Assembly: GCF_001269885.1 (NCBI RefSeq)
Contig: NZ_LHVH01000034.1
Coordinates: 222,707-286,706, forward strand
Origin: Pseudomonas kilonensis
GTDB taxonomy: Bacteria; Pseudomonadota; Gammaproteobacteria; Pseudomonadales; Pseudomonadaceae
Direction of reading: 5' to 3'
DNA length: 64,000 bases
The position numbers were made by a program, and so were the translations under genes. Below are positions 26,052-34,302 of the stretch, piece after piece (the stretch's first letter is position 1; every line of letters starts with the position of its first letter). Under the pieces are notes generated by a model. That model had not been told where the DNA came from, did no database searches, and saw only the letters and a program-made list of their open reading frames with translations.

Positions 26052-27230
26052 TCAGAAAAGCTCCAAGTTCTTCCAGTCGTCATCAACCGGCCTTTTTCGC
26101 ATAGTCTCGGGCTCCCGCCCAAGCAACATATCTCGAACATAATAAAGCCGATCAAGAAGCTTCGGCCTAGAGTTCGTGGCATCCGATCTCGTGTGCAACT
26201 TAAACTCTTTGCCTTCCAGCCACGTGGCGACATCAGCAGCCGGTGCGAGACTCGAATCTTCGCGGAGAGCTCTAGCAACACCGACAGCAATAGCTTCAAA
26301 ACGGACTCGTGGAACTGTCTTATGGTTAGGTTCTTTGCGAAAGCCATAAGGGAAATTTTTCTCAACGAACGCAATCATGCGATTGAACTCACTCCGATAA
26401 GCGTCGCTCAGCCCCTCCTCTATTTCTGCACGCCTATTCATTTCTGTCAAATAGTCAGTGAGAAACGGCGTAACTTCATGAACGAATCCTTCGGCGTTAT
26501 CCAAGTAAGCGAAGAAGCGAAGAAGCATTTCTTCGTACTCTCGAAGTTTTGCCCTTTTTTCCGAAAGCGGGCAAGTACTTCTGAATACCGCATCTTTAGC
26601 GAGCTCTTCAATCAGAGTAAGGAATGGGCCGTCGCTATGTCCGCGCCGTTGCTCCATTGGCTGCAACTTGGTGCCACCCGAGTTCAACCGATCGAACATT
26701 TCGCGGCGAGAACCCTCATCCAAACGCACCGTCAATACAGCTATCCTAACAACCTTTCCTTTAATTCGACGCTGCCACTTGACTGGAAGCTGGCTATACT
26801 TAAATCCATTGAGTGATTTAATTTTTTTCAGATCACAAAGAATCAAACGATCCGTCATGAAGTAGTACAGAGTTCTCAAGCGTTGACTACCATCGATGAC
26901 CTCCCATGCTCCGGGGTGCATTTCATCTTCTGTCTCGCCCATATAAAGAGGAGTTACCGGTAGATTCATGAACAATGATTCAATAAATCTGCTTTGTTGC
27001 TTTGGAAGCCAAATGAACTCCCGCTGATAGTCTGGAATGAATATTTCAGCACTATCAACTTCCAGACCATCTGAGTATTTTTGAACTAACACCTCTACCG
27101 GATACTCTCGCAACTGTAGGTCATGGTGCTCTGCAGTTTCGGAAATCTCCCGATCCAGCCGCGCCATATCCTCTTCGGTTTTTTCGCCCCCGACTGTCCC
27201 TAACATGTCTACCTGACCGCCGTCGCTCAT
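26052..27230 (-). CDS. DUF262 domain protein (ParB/GmrS-like fold)
   Basis: This 392-residue protein has the DUF262 core: IPDYQREFIWLPKQQSRFIE, the WEVIDGSQRLRTLYYF block (family DGQQR motif, here DGSQR) and FDRLNSGGTKLQPMEQR. This domain binds or hydrolyses nucleotides in GmrSD-type modification-dependent restriction and in other defence systems. No C-terminal DUF1524 HNH domain is present, so the nuclease activity may come from the HEPN partner. The ATG at 27230 has GGGGGAAGGA upstream; a TTG at 27263 is rejected. It is first in the operon DUF262-HEPN-vsr. Confidence 0.87.
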   Translation of the reverse strand: MSDGGQVDMLGTVGGEKTEEDMARLDREISETAEHHDLQLREYPVEVLVQKYSDGLEVDSAEIFIPDYQREFIWLPKQQSRFIESLFMNLPVTPLYMGETEDEMHPGAWEVIDGSQRLRTLYYFMTDRLILCDLKKIKSLNGFKYSQLPVKWQRRIKGKVVRIAVLTVRLDEGSRREMFDRLNSGGTKLQPMEQRRGHSDGPFLTLIEELAKDAVFRSTCPLSEKRAKLREYEEMLLRFFAYLDNAEGFVHEVTPFLTDYLTEMNRRAEIEEGLSDAYRSEFNRMIAFVEKNFPYGFRKEPNHKTVPRVRFEAIAVGVARALREDSSLAPAADVATWLEGKEFKLHTRSDATNSRPKLLDRLYYVRDMLLGREPETMRKRPVDDDWKNLELF

Positions 27231-27941
27231 TCCTTCCCCCTTCGCTCCCAAAATAGTCCGCAAAGCAGACGGATGAGAAGAATATAGCGCATCGACATCA
27301 TTATCTGCGACATCACTTTCAGTCAGAAGATGTAAGAAATGGCTCTTAAACCCTCTCAGCTACCTTCGCCACGCTGAGACTTATCAATTTGGGAGCCCAG
27401 GGATGGCCGCTTGCAGTTTGGGCTGATTGTCGCCAAGGGTATGCCTGAGCGGTATCCGCTGCTGATCCTGATCATCTCGTATGCGTTCGTACATGAACAT
27501 GTCGGAGATCGCCGCGGCCAATTCACGGCCGTGCATCCTCACGAACGCGACATTTGGCGGGACTGGCCGCTGCGCCTTGCCGCAATCGACATCAAAAAAG
27601 CCACTAGCAGTAGCCTACCCAGGTGGGCCATGACGTACTTTTTTGACCCTGATCCAGGAGTGGACTCGCAGTGGAGTCCTGGCTTCTTGAGCTCAATGAC
27701 TATAAAGCGGCCTGCGGTGGAATGAATCACTGATCAAAACCAATGCAAACAATCGGTCTTACCTATCACATCCGAAATTCCGCCCAGCGCTCAAGCTACA
27801 TCGCGCTGCCTCCCTCTCCTCCCCATATCGAAGATTATTTGAACGCCGTATGATTCCCAAACGCCATCAGAAGGGAATATTCTGACGACATATTGCGCTG
27901 CGTCCTACAGCGAAACGGGAACCCTACGGATAGCCCCCGCC
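27231..27941. other. Gap between divergent defence genes
   Basis: The part next to 27230 should hold the promoter of the DUF262 operon, and the part next to 27942 that of the HNH gene; no clear consensus was found. In between lies the GlxA-type fragment. Two overlapping short open frames (27411-27725 plus, 27539-27730 minus) have no recognisable content and I do not call them genes. Confidence 0.5.
27384..27536 (-). pseudogene. Fragment of a GlxA/AraC-type regulator
   Basis: The minus strand reads HGRELAAAISDMFMYERIRD followed by DQQRIPLRHTLGDNQPKLQA, then soon a stop. This resembles the linker between the DJ-1/PfpI-like domain and the HTH of GlxA-family AraC regulators. Only about 50 codons remain, with a stop shortly upstream of the recognisable part. 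I judge it a leftover of a gene displaced by island insertion. The assignment is from memory of the family pattern. Confidence 0.45.
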
Positions 27942-28712
27942 ATGTCCTCTTCACCTATCAGCAATCAATCCAATCCACCCTGGAGCCGTGACGAACTCGT
28001 CCTAGCCCTGAACCTGTACCTTCTTCATCGCAATGGTTTACCCGGAGTGAATCATCCGGAAGTCCGAGCCCTATCACAGAGCCTCAATCTCATTGGCACC
28101 GCTACAGGCGTGAGCAAGAACCAGAGTTTTCGTAACACCAATGGTGTCTGCATGAAGCTCAACAATTTCCGTCGTTGGGATCCGAGCTACACCAACACTG
28201 GTCGCACAGGTCTTGCAAAAGGAAATAAGGACGAGGAATTGGTATGGCTGGAGTTTGCTAATAATCCCGAGCGTTTGGCCGAAGTCGTAGCAGCCATCAA
28301 GGCGAACGTCGGAACCACTTCTTCTACTACGCCAATGGATCTAAGTGCGGAGGACGAACCGGGCTTCTTCGAAGCAGAGGAAGGAAAAGTGTTAACTCGC
28401 GTGCACCGTGTACGGGAAAGGGACAAAAAACTCGTAAAACGAAAAAAGGACGAAGCCCTCAAGAAGCACGGTGTTCTCCAGTGCGAAGCCTGTGATTTCA
28501 ACTTCAGCAAAACATATGGCCCGGACATCGAAGGTGTTATCGATGTGCACCACACTAAGCCACTGCATACGCTCCAACCTGGCGATAAAACCAAGCTCGC
28601 GGACCTCGCATTGTTATGTGCCAATTGCCATCGAGTGGTGCATTCACGCCGTAAGTGGCTGAGTGTCGCAGAGGTCAAGGACCGCTACCAAGCAGCCAAA
28701 AACACAGCCTGA
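27942..28712 (+). CDS. HNH endonuclease (McrA-like)
   Basis: This 256-residue protein has a C-terminal HNH domain with zinc-finger cysteines: CEACDFNF, then IDVHHTKPLHTL (His pair) and DLALLCANCHRVVHS. Its N-terminus WSRDELVLALNLYL, followed by RNTNGVCMKLNNF, is a recurring leader region in HNH restriction proteins, probably for DNA recognition. Such enzymes often cut modified DNA or act as orphan type II or IV endonucleases. It is a plausible restriction partner for the methyltransferase, but also could be independent. The region between them is transcribed the other way. Confidence 0.85.
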   Translation: MSSSPISNQSNPPWSRDELVLALNLYLLHRNGLPGVNHPEVRALSQSLNLIGTATGVSKNQSFRNTNGVCMKLNNFRRWDPSYTNTGRTGLAKGNKDEELVWLEFANNPERLAEVVAAIKANVGTTSSTTPMDLSAEDEPGFFEAEEGKVLTRVHRVRERDKKLVKRKKDEALKKHGVLQCEACDFNFSKTYGPDIEGVIDVHHTKPLHTLQPGDKTKLADLALLCANCHRVVHSRRKWLSVAEVKDRYQAAKNTA

Positions 28713-28840
28713 ACTGGCTCGGCTGCTAAGGGTAAATCGGTGAAAAGCCCACTACGCCAAAAGAAAACTCCTACAATCCATCCCTAGATTTCTGACGTGG
28801 CTGTTGGTCACGTTTCTGGCGGCAAACGAGAGGCAAGCCT

Positions 28841-29224
28841 GTGAGCAAGGCAGATGGCACACCCAAACAATTAATCGACGTGGAAAATCTTGCAGCGTCC
28901 CTTCAGCGCTTTGCAGATGATCGCGACTGGCAGCAATTCCACTCCCCCAAAAACCTTCTCCTAGCGCTGACAGGCGAGGTGGGCGAGCTGTGCGAAGTAT
29001 TCCAATGGATGAACGAAGCCGATTCACTGGCTGCCGCTAAGCATCCGACGACCGCCCAATCCGTGAAGGACGAGTTAGCCGACGTGCTCATGTACTTGGT
29101 TCGCCTGAGTAGCGTGCTTGGCGTCGATCTCAACGAAGCGGTCACGAGCAAGCTTGCTCTGAACGGCCAGAAATACCCCGTCGACAAAGCCAAAAGCACC
29201 AGCAAAAAGTACGACCAACTCTGA
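28841..29224 (+). CDS. MazG-like nucleotide pyrophosphohydrolase
   Basis: This 127-residue all-helical protein has the MazG/dCTPase motif GEVGELCEVFQWM (ExxE) followed by VKDELADVLMYLVRL (ExxD), with the LAASLQRFADDRDWQQFHSPKNLLLAL start typical of the RS21-C6/DCTPP1 group. It would hydrolyse dNTPs, perhaps modified or excess ones, to monophosphates. The start is GTG with GAGAGG upstream. It precedes a DUF2075 protein by 24 bases, and I infer that the two form a defence or stress module, possibly depleting nucleotides during infection. Confidence 0.87.
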   Translation: MSKADGTPKQLIDVENLAASLQRFADDRDWQQFHSPKNLLLALTGEVGELCEVFQWMNEADSLAAAKHPTTAQSVKDELADVLMYLVRLSSVLGVDLNEAVTSKLALNGQKYPVDKAKSTSKKYDQL

Positions 29225-29248
29225 CCTTCAGTGCTCTAAGGATCTCTT

Positions 29249-31120
29249 GTGATCGTTTACGCAGCGACCAAACAGCAATTCCTGAAAGACAACGATAACG
29301 ACGATATTGAAGAAGTAATCCTGCGGCACTTCAAAGAGGCTACCGGTAAGAAGGTGGGCGCATCAGAGATCAGGTCGTGGCAAGGATCCTTGACCTACAT
29401 GGCCAAGGTGCTTCGAGATGATGACCTGCCTAGCAATGCTGGCCTGGCTATTGAGCTGCACATCCCTCAGTCCTCGAAGCGCATCGACTTTTTGCTCACA
29501 GGTCGTGATGAGAACCAAGCCAAAAAAGCCGTATTGATCGAGCTGAAGCAATGGAGCAAAGCGAGTGCAACCACCAAGGATGCGATTGTCAAAACAGCCT
29601 TAGGTGGCGGTCTCGTTGAAACCATTCACCCGTCGTACCAAGTGTGGTCGTACGCAGCGCTGTTAGAAGGTTTCAACGAAGCGGTCTATGACAAAAGCAT
29701 TGAAATTCGCCCCTGCGCCTATCTTCATAACTATGTCAGCGATGGCGTCATCGACTCCGCTCACTACCAAGCCCATACCAATAAAGCTCCGTTGTTCCTC
29801 AAAGGCCCGCAGGAACTGACGAAACTACGAAGTTTCCTGAAAAAGCACATCACTCACGGTGACAACCAAGAGGTGCTTTACGAACTTTCCAACGGAAAAA
29901 TTCGTCCATCCAAAGCACTAGCCGAAGCGCTTACCGGACTCATGGATGGCAAACCTGAGTTTGTGTTGATCGATGACCAGAAAGAGGTTTTCGAGTCAGC
30001 ACTCGTTGCAGGAGCTGAAGCCTCCATAAAAGCCCCAAAGGTGCTAATCATCGAAGGAGGCCCAGGAACAGGAAAAACCGTCCTGGCGATCAACTTGCTG
30101 GTACGCCTCACCGCGCTGAAGTTAATGAGCAAATACGTCTCAAAAAACGCAGCGCCACGCAAAGTGTACGAAAGCAAGCTGGTTGGCACGATCAAACGTA
30201 GCCATTTCTCTAATTTCTTTTCTGGATCGGGCGCGTTTATCGATACTGAGCCCAACACGTATGACGCGCTAATCGTTGACGAAGCCCACAGGCTGAACGA
30301 GAAAAGCGGTCTTTATGGAAACTTGGGCGAGAACCAAATCAAAGAGCTGATCGGCTCAGCGAAATGCTCGATTTTCTTCATCGACGAAGACCAACGCGTG
30401 ACCTTGGGCGACATCGGAAGCAAGCAGGCAATCCGTGCCTTTGCCAAAGCCAAGGGCGCAACGGTGGAGGAATATTCGCTGTCCTCCCAGTTCCGTTGCA
30501 GTGGCTCTGATGGCTATCTAGCGTGGTTGGATGACGTGTTGGCTATTCGACCGACTGCCAATCCGCTACTCGATACTAGCGAGTACGAGTTCAAGATGTT
30601 CGACACCCCGCAGGCAATGCATGCGGCCATTGAGCAGAAAAACCACGGAAACAAAGCTCGCGTAGTCGCGGGTTACTGCTGGCCTTGGCTGAGCAAAAAA
30701 GATCCTCAGGCGTCCGATATCGTGATCGGCGAGGATTATGCGCGTCAGTGGAACCTGGATCAGGACGGCAGTTTGTGGATCATTGCAGAAAACTCCATTG
30801 AACAGGTCGGTTGCATCCACACCTGCCAGGGGCTGGAAGTTGACTATATAGGGGTAATCATCGGACCGGATTTGATCGTCCGTGACGGGAAAGTCCTGAC
30901 ATCGCCACATAAGCGTGACAAGTACGACAAATCGATTCGTGGCTGGAAGAAGCTGATGAAAGAGCGGCCTGATTTCGCGCAGAAGGAGACAGATCTGATC
31001 ATCAAAAACACGTACCGAACACTGATGACCCGAGGGATGAAAGGGTGTTACCTGTACTGCACTGATCAGGAAACGGCACAGTACTTTGAGAGTCGGCTTG
31101 CCGATTACCGCCCCTACTGA
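29249..31120 (+). CDS. Nuclease-helicase with DUF2075 (Schlafen-type) domain
   Basis: This 623-residue protein joins an N-terminal PD-(D/E)xK-like nuclease (RIDFLLTGRDENQ and VLIELKQW, about residues 75-105) to a superfamily 1-like P-loop domain: EGGPGTGKTVLAINLL (Walker A, near 270), ALIVDEAHRLNE (Walker B), SSQFRC and the late TCQGLEVDYIGVIIG and RTLMTRGMKGCYLY motifs. DUF2075 is related to the helicase domain of group III Schlafen proteins. Start GTG has AAGGATCT upstream. It is probably co-transcribed with the pyrophosphohydrolase and ends before a strong terminator. Role in phage defence is inferred. Confidence 0.85.
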   Translation: MIVYAATKQQFLKDNDNDDIEEVILRHFKEATGKKVGASEIRSWQGSLTYMAKVLRDDDLPSNAGLAIELHIPQSSKRIDFLLTGRDENQAKKAVLIELKQWSKASATTKDAIVKTALGGGLVETIHPSYQVWSYAALLEGFNEAVYDKSIEIRPCAYLHNYVSDGVIDSAHYQAHTNKAPLFLKGPQELTKLRSFLKKHITHGDNQEVLYELSNGKIRPSKALAEALTGLMDGKPEFVLIDDQKEVFESALVAGAEASIKAPKVLIIEGGPGTGKTVLAINLLVRLTALKLMSKYVSKNAAPRKVYESKLVGTIKRSHFSNFFSGSGAFIDTEPNTYDALIVDEAHRLNEKSGLYGNLGENQIKELIGSAKCSIFFIDEDQRVTLGDIGSKQAIRAFAKAKGATVEEYSLSSQFRCSGSDGYLAWLDDVLAIRPTANPLLDTSEYEFKMFDTPQAMHAAIEQKNHGNKARVVAGYCWPWLSKKDPQASDIVIGEDYARQWNLDQDGSLWIIAENSIEQVGCIHTCQGLEVDYIGVIIGPDLIVRDGKVLTSPHKRDKYDKSIRGWKKLMKERPDFAQKETDLIIKNTYRTLMTRGMKGCYLYCTDQETAQYFESRLADYRPY

Positions 31121-31196
31121 TGTTCTGCTGACTTGGGCAATTATCCAACAGGTTGTTGGACAATTTGAGCGCTCGTCGTTTCGGGTTTTTTACATG

Positions 31197-31225
31197 AAAG
31201 GTCTTGCCAAGCAAGACCTTTTTTT
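31197..31225 (+). terminator. Intrinsic terminator of the mazG-DUF2075 unit
   Basis: AAAGGTCTTGC and GCAAGACCTT form a ten-base stem with a three-base loop and a long T run. It lies 77 bases after the DUF2075 stop and marks the right side of the defence island. Confidence 0.92.
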
Positions 31226-31252
31226 CGCCAGAGAGGCAGCCAACACCCCGCC

Positions 31253-31612
31253 CTATCTCACCTCAACAATATCCAAAGCCCGATTCGCCAGCAGTTCACT
31301 CACCTCAATCACCTGCAAAATCCCCATCGCAACGCGCCGTCGCGAACCCTCAAGATCAAACGCCAAATCACTGATCATGGCATTGGCCGAAGCCAGGTTT
31401 TCACTGAGACTGGCAAGCAGGCATTCCGAATCAACATCAGGTGCGATACGGAAGATGCTGTTGGGGTTGTCAGACGTTTCTTTCTTCGGCGTAGGCTTCA
31501 GGTAGTAATCCAACGCCCGGTTGGCAGCATCATCAAGCTTGTTATTACGAGCCGACTGAGCGCGAGACACATGCTCATCTGCAGTCGGAGGGTTCGGTGT
31601 AATTTTGACCAT
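31253..31612 (-). CDS. DUF6124-family small protein
   Basis: This 119-residue protein starts VKITPNPPT after Met, contains FRIAPDVDSECLLASLSENLASANAMISDL and ends in a helical LANRALDIVEV segment. I recognise it as the DUF6124-like family found in many paralogues in fluorescent pseudomonads; function is unknown. The ATG at 31612 is used, since the open frame upstream runs through what looks like a structured leader rather than protein. Gene and leader point away from the island terminator. Confidence 0.75.
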   Translation of the reverse strand: MVKITPNPPTADEHVSRAQSARNNKLDDAANRALDYYLKPTPKKETSDNPNSIFRIAPDVDSECLLASLSENLASANAMISDLAFDLEGSRRRVAMGILQVIEVSELLANRALDIVEVR

Positions 31613-31678
31613 AGCCTTAACTCTCTTTGGTGAGGCCACAACCCTCTCGCTGCTAAACGAGTGGGTGGCAGCTGTACG

Positions 31679-31813
31679 CGGGTTAGCAGACCGACGAGTT
31701 AAGAAATCGGCGCGCCCGGGGGCGCCCCACGCACAGCCACCATCAAGTGCAGGGATGGGAATACCTGACTGATGAAGCTTGATGCGACTCAACTCGACGG
31801 GCTGCTAAACCCG
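31679..31813 (-). promoter_or_regulatory. Structured leader upstream of the DUF6124 gene
   Basis: The segment is bounded by a 22-base inverted repeat (CGGGTTAGCAGACCGACGAG at 31679 and its near complement at 31791-31813). Inside are CATCAAG/CTTGATG (31741-31747 and 31778-31784) and a GC hairpin GGCGCGCCCGGGGGCGCC. On the minus strand this would be the 5' leader of the DUF6124 mRNA, 67-200 bases before the start. I believe similar leaders precede other DUF6124/DUF3077 genes in this genus, but cannot check. Confidence 0.55.
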
Positions 31814-32175
31814 ATCACTGATGGGCAGTGACAGGATCAAAGCTACCGACGCGGCCAAAGACGCACAAGCCGGCGGATTCTGGCGTAGTTGTAGGCAATG
31901 GCGCAAGGCAATGTCGGTCGTGGCTGCTCTCGTGGAGCCACGATAAACAGCGGGCCGGAATGTTGTTTATACACCGCCATCGCGAGCAGGCTCGCTCCCA
32001 CAGAGGCGCTTGCGTCAGGCATTTCAAACATAGGAATGGCGGAGCGGATTTGCTCGTGAATGCGGTGCGTCAGCGTCATTTAGCAAGGAGCGACGCTGCG
32101 GTTGGGGAAGTGTACGGCGGTCTGCTGCACTGCTTAAGAGAACTCATCGTTCCAAGTGCGCAGTGCGGAAATGCA

Positions 32176-32211
32176 TTCGCGACCGGCTGCATCCTTGCAG
32201 CCAGTCGCGAA
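32176..32211. repeat. Perfect-looking 36-base hairpin
   Basis: TTCGCGACCGGCTGCA and TGCAGCCAGTCGCGAA form a 16-base stem with one mismatch around TCCT. No T run follows on either strand. It lies in the 530-base gene-free stretch between the DUF6124 leader and the levansucrase 3' end, which also holds a lone REP half at about 31977-32001 and nothing else that I recognise. Confidence 0.75.
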
Positions 32212-32342
32212 GAGGGTTACGACGCGTTGTTCAATGGGGCTTGCGAGCAACGTCGCAATGAATCAGGCGGGATATCTCGATCATATCCACGACGGTTTTG
32301 TCATCGACCGCAAAACCGCTGCCTGAAACCCCTGTGTTGCTG

Positions 32343-33617
32343 TTACTTGAGGGTGACGTCGAGCATCGGCGGGATGTAACCGTAGTCGTACTCGGCCACC
32401 ACGAACGTCTGCAGCCCTTTTATTTTCATGCCCACCGTTGGCGCCTCGGTGCCACCCACACGAATCTGCGTGCCGGTTTCGTCGGTCGGTACGCTGTCGA
32501 TGAAGGAGGTCACCAGGCCGTTTGGCATTACATAGTGCGAGTAGGTCTGGAATGGCTGCGAGGACGGGTTGCCCAGCACCAGGCCGGAACCGTTCAGCGG
32601 CACGTAAGGGCCGAACAGCGAGTCCGCGACGAAACCGTACACCCCGTCAGGCCCGGTCACACCGTCGGCATAGGTGAAGGTATGGCTAATCGTGAACAGG
32701 TAGTACTTGCCATCCTGGAACACGAAGTGCGGGCGCTCGGTCTGGTCGTTTACCCCCACGGCGGTCAGCAGTGGCGGCAACATTTCCCAGTCGTCACCGT
32801 CGGCGTCGCGGGCCACGGCGATGCCGACGCAGGCGGTCTGGAAGCGCGAGTTGCCGACATCTTCATAACCCGGTGGCACGTCGCCGATTTCTGCCTCGCC
32901 TACTTTGTGCGAGCCGCGCTCACCGGCCACGTTGCCCTCGAACAGCATGTACAGCTTGCCATCTTTCGGATCTCGGAAAGGCCATGGGTCGCGGAAACCC
33001 CAGAACGCGTTTTGGGCTTCGGTCTGGTACATCTTGCCGTCAGCCTCGAACAGCGGCTTGACCTTCTCGAAGCCGACCATGCTGACACCGTGTTCAGTGG
33101 TCACCACCCGACCGCGCACCTTGACGATGGTCGCGCCTGGGGTGACGGCGGTGTAATACAGGTCCACTTCACCTCGGTCGTTCAACAGGATCGGCGTGCC
33201 GGCCCATTCGCGAGCGGTCGGCGAAACACCTTCGGCCATCACGCGGCCACCGAATTCCCAGTTCTTGCCGGTACGAGAAAACCAGTAGTACATCTTTGCC
33301 CGACCGTGGCGATCGTTCCAATCGCGGAGGATGTCGTAGTTACCGTCTTCGTCGAGGTACTGCGGGTCGTTTGGATGACGATCGGCCGTCAGGGTGAAGA
33401 TCACCGACCAGCCATCGACGGACGTCACGTTACCGTCCAAGTCGCGCAGGGGCATGGTGTCCCAGATGAACACGTCGTTGTTCAGTACCGGGAAATCCGC
33501 GCTGACCAGCGGCTGGGTGGTGGTGGGATCATCGGCCCGGACTTTCAACGCGTCAGCGCGGGTCCAGAGGCTGGGTTGATGGGGGGTTGCACCGAATTTT
33601 TCAGTGGTGGTTTTCAT
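32343..33617 (-). CDS. Levansucrase (GH68)
   Basis: This 424-residue enzyme splits sucrose and polymerises the fructosyl unit to levan. The GH68 triad is visible: nucleophile D53 in VFIWDTMPL, stabiliser D210 in FRDP, and acid/base E294 in DQTERPH. It corresponds to the Pseudomonas LscB/LscC/LscA group. There is no Sec signal peptide, as is usual for these Pseudomonas enzymes. GAGGT precedes the ATG at 33617. Upstream is a clear sigma-70 promoter with a LexA-type box just after it, suggesting unusual regulation. It stands alone. Confidence 0.95.
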   Translation of the reverse strand: MKTTTEKFGATPHQPSLWTRADALKVRADDPTTTQPLVSADFPVLNNDVFIWDTMPLRDLDGNVTSVDGWSVIFTLTADRHPNDPQYLDEDGNYDILRDWNDRHGRAKMYYWFSRTGKNWEFGGRVMAEGVSPTAREWAGTPILLNDRGEVDLYYTAVTPGATIVKVRGRVVTTEHGVSMVGFEKVKPLFEADGKMYQTEAQNAFWGFRDPWPFRDPKDGKLYMLFEGNVAGERGSHKVGEAEIGDVPPGYEDVGNSRFQTACVGIAVARDADGDDWEMLPPLLTAVGVNDQTERPHFVFQDGKYYLFTISHTFTYADGVTGPDGVYGFVADSLFGPYVPLNGSGLVLGNPSSQPFQTYSHYVMPNGLVTSFIDSVPTDETGTQIRVGGTEAPTVGMKIKGLQTFVVAEYDYGYIPPMLDVTLK

Positions 33618-33669
33618 AGGGTAATACCTCGTCCATGAATGGATTCAAATAAATAGTGATTTAGAAATA

Positions 33670-33685
33670 CTGTATGTGCATACAG
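33670..33685 (-). promoter_or_regulatory. LexA-type SOS box upstream of levansucrase
   Basis: CTGTATGTGCATACAG fits CTGT-N8-ACAG exactly and extends to TACTGT...ACAGTG, close to the LexA consensus. It lies 52-67 bases before the levansucrase start and begins about 10 bases after the -10 element, where a repressor would block transcription. Confidence 0.6.
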
Positions 33686-33694
33686 TGAAGCCAC

Positions 33695-33723
33695 CTTATA
33701 GGGGGGTATGCATGTGGGTCAAG
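33695..33723 (-). promoter_or_regulatory. Sigma-70 promoter of levansucrase
   Basis: On the minus strand TTGACC (33723-33718) and TATAAG (33700-33695) are separated by 17 bases. Transcription would start about seven bases further, next to the LexA-type box. Flanking sequence has several ATGCAT-like palindromes. Confidence 0.75.
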
Positions 33724-34067
33724 CATAAAATGCATTTGTGCATAATTTGAGTTTTTGTTGGGGCTGATACGTTTCAGCTATGAACGTTTGCAGAAGTTAG
33801 TTCATGGGGAGATTGGCGACGTTGCCTGCACGGTCGGTGCTCTGGACGCAGCTTGGTGGAAAGCGTGCGTGATGGGGCAATGGGTGGAAGCAGTGCATAG
33901 GGGGATTGGTTAACTGAGCCTGCGGGTTTTGCGCAAAGGTCAATGCAGGGTGGGGAGCCGAACAAAAAGCTTTGATTTGTCGCCGTTGGCGAGATGGAGG
34001 GAAGCGGGTCTTGGTGAGCTGCTTGTGAGGTGGTGAGTCAGCGGTAGTGGTGTTGACTGGTGTGCCG

Positions 34068-34225
34068 CTATCGCGAGCAAGGCTTGCCCGCGATGGCTGC
34101 ACCGCGGTGTAGCAACTGAACCGCGTTATCGTTCATCGCGGGCAAGCCTTGCTCCCACAGGGGTTTGACTTGGTTGCGGGGTTGGGTTTACTGACCTTTT
34201 CGTGAGCAAGCCCGCCTCCACAGAG
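34068..34225. repeat. REP pair and an extra REP half
   Basis: An inverted REP pair of the GCGAGCAAGGCTTGCCCGCGAT type spans about 34068-34166, and a degenerate REP half (GTGAGCAAGCCCGCCTCCACA) lies at about 34201-34222. With the levansucrase promoter these fill the 685-base gap before the aldehyde dehydrogenase gene; no gene was found between. Confidence 0.85.
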
Positions 34226-34302
34226 GGCTGACACAACGTGTCGTCAAAATGGCGTTTTAGCGACATGAAAGGTAAAGCGACTCCTTAGGACTGACTCGCC
34301 CC

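Noticed and set aside
27411..27730. Overlapping short frames on both strands between the defence genes
   Set aside because: Neither has a family feature; part is antisense to the GlxA-like fragment.
31843..32079. Small minus-strand frame of 78 codons next to the DUF6124 leader
   Set aside because: It runs through a REP half and has no recognisable domain or ribosome site.
32298..33638. 446-codon plus-strand frame opposite levansucrase
   Set aside because: Antisense shadow; levansucrase has its full catalytic triad on the minus strand.
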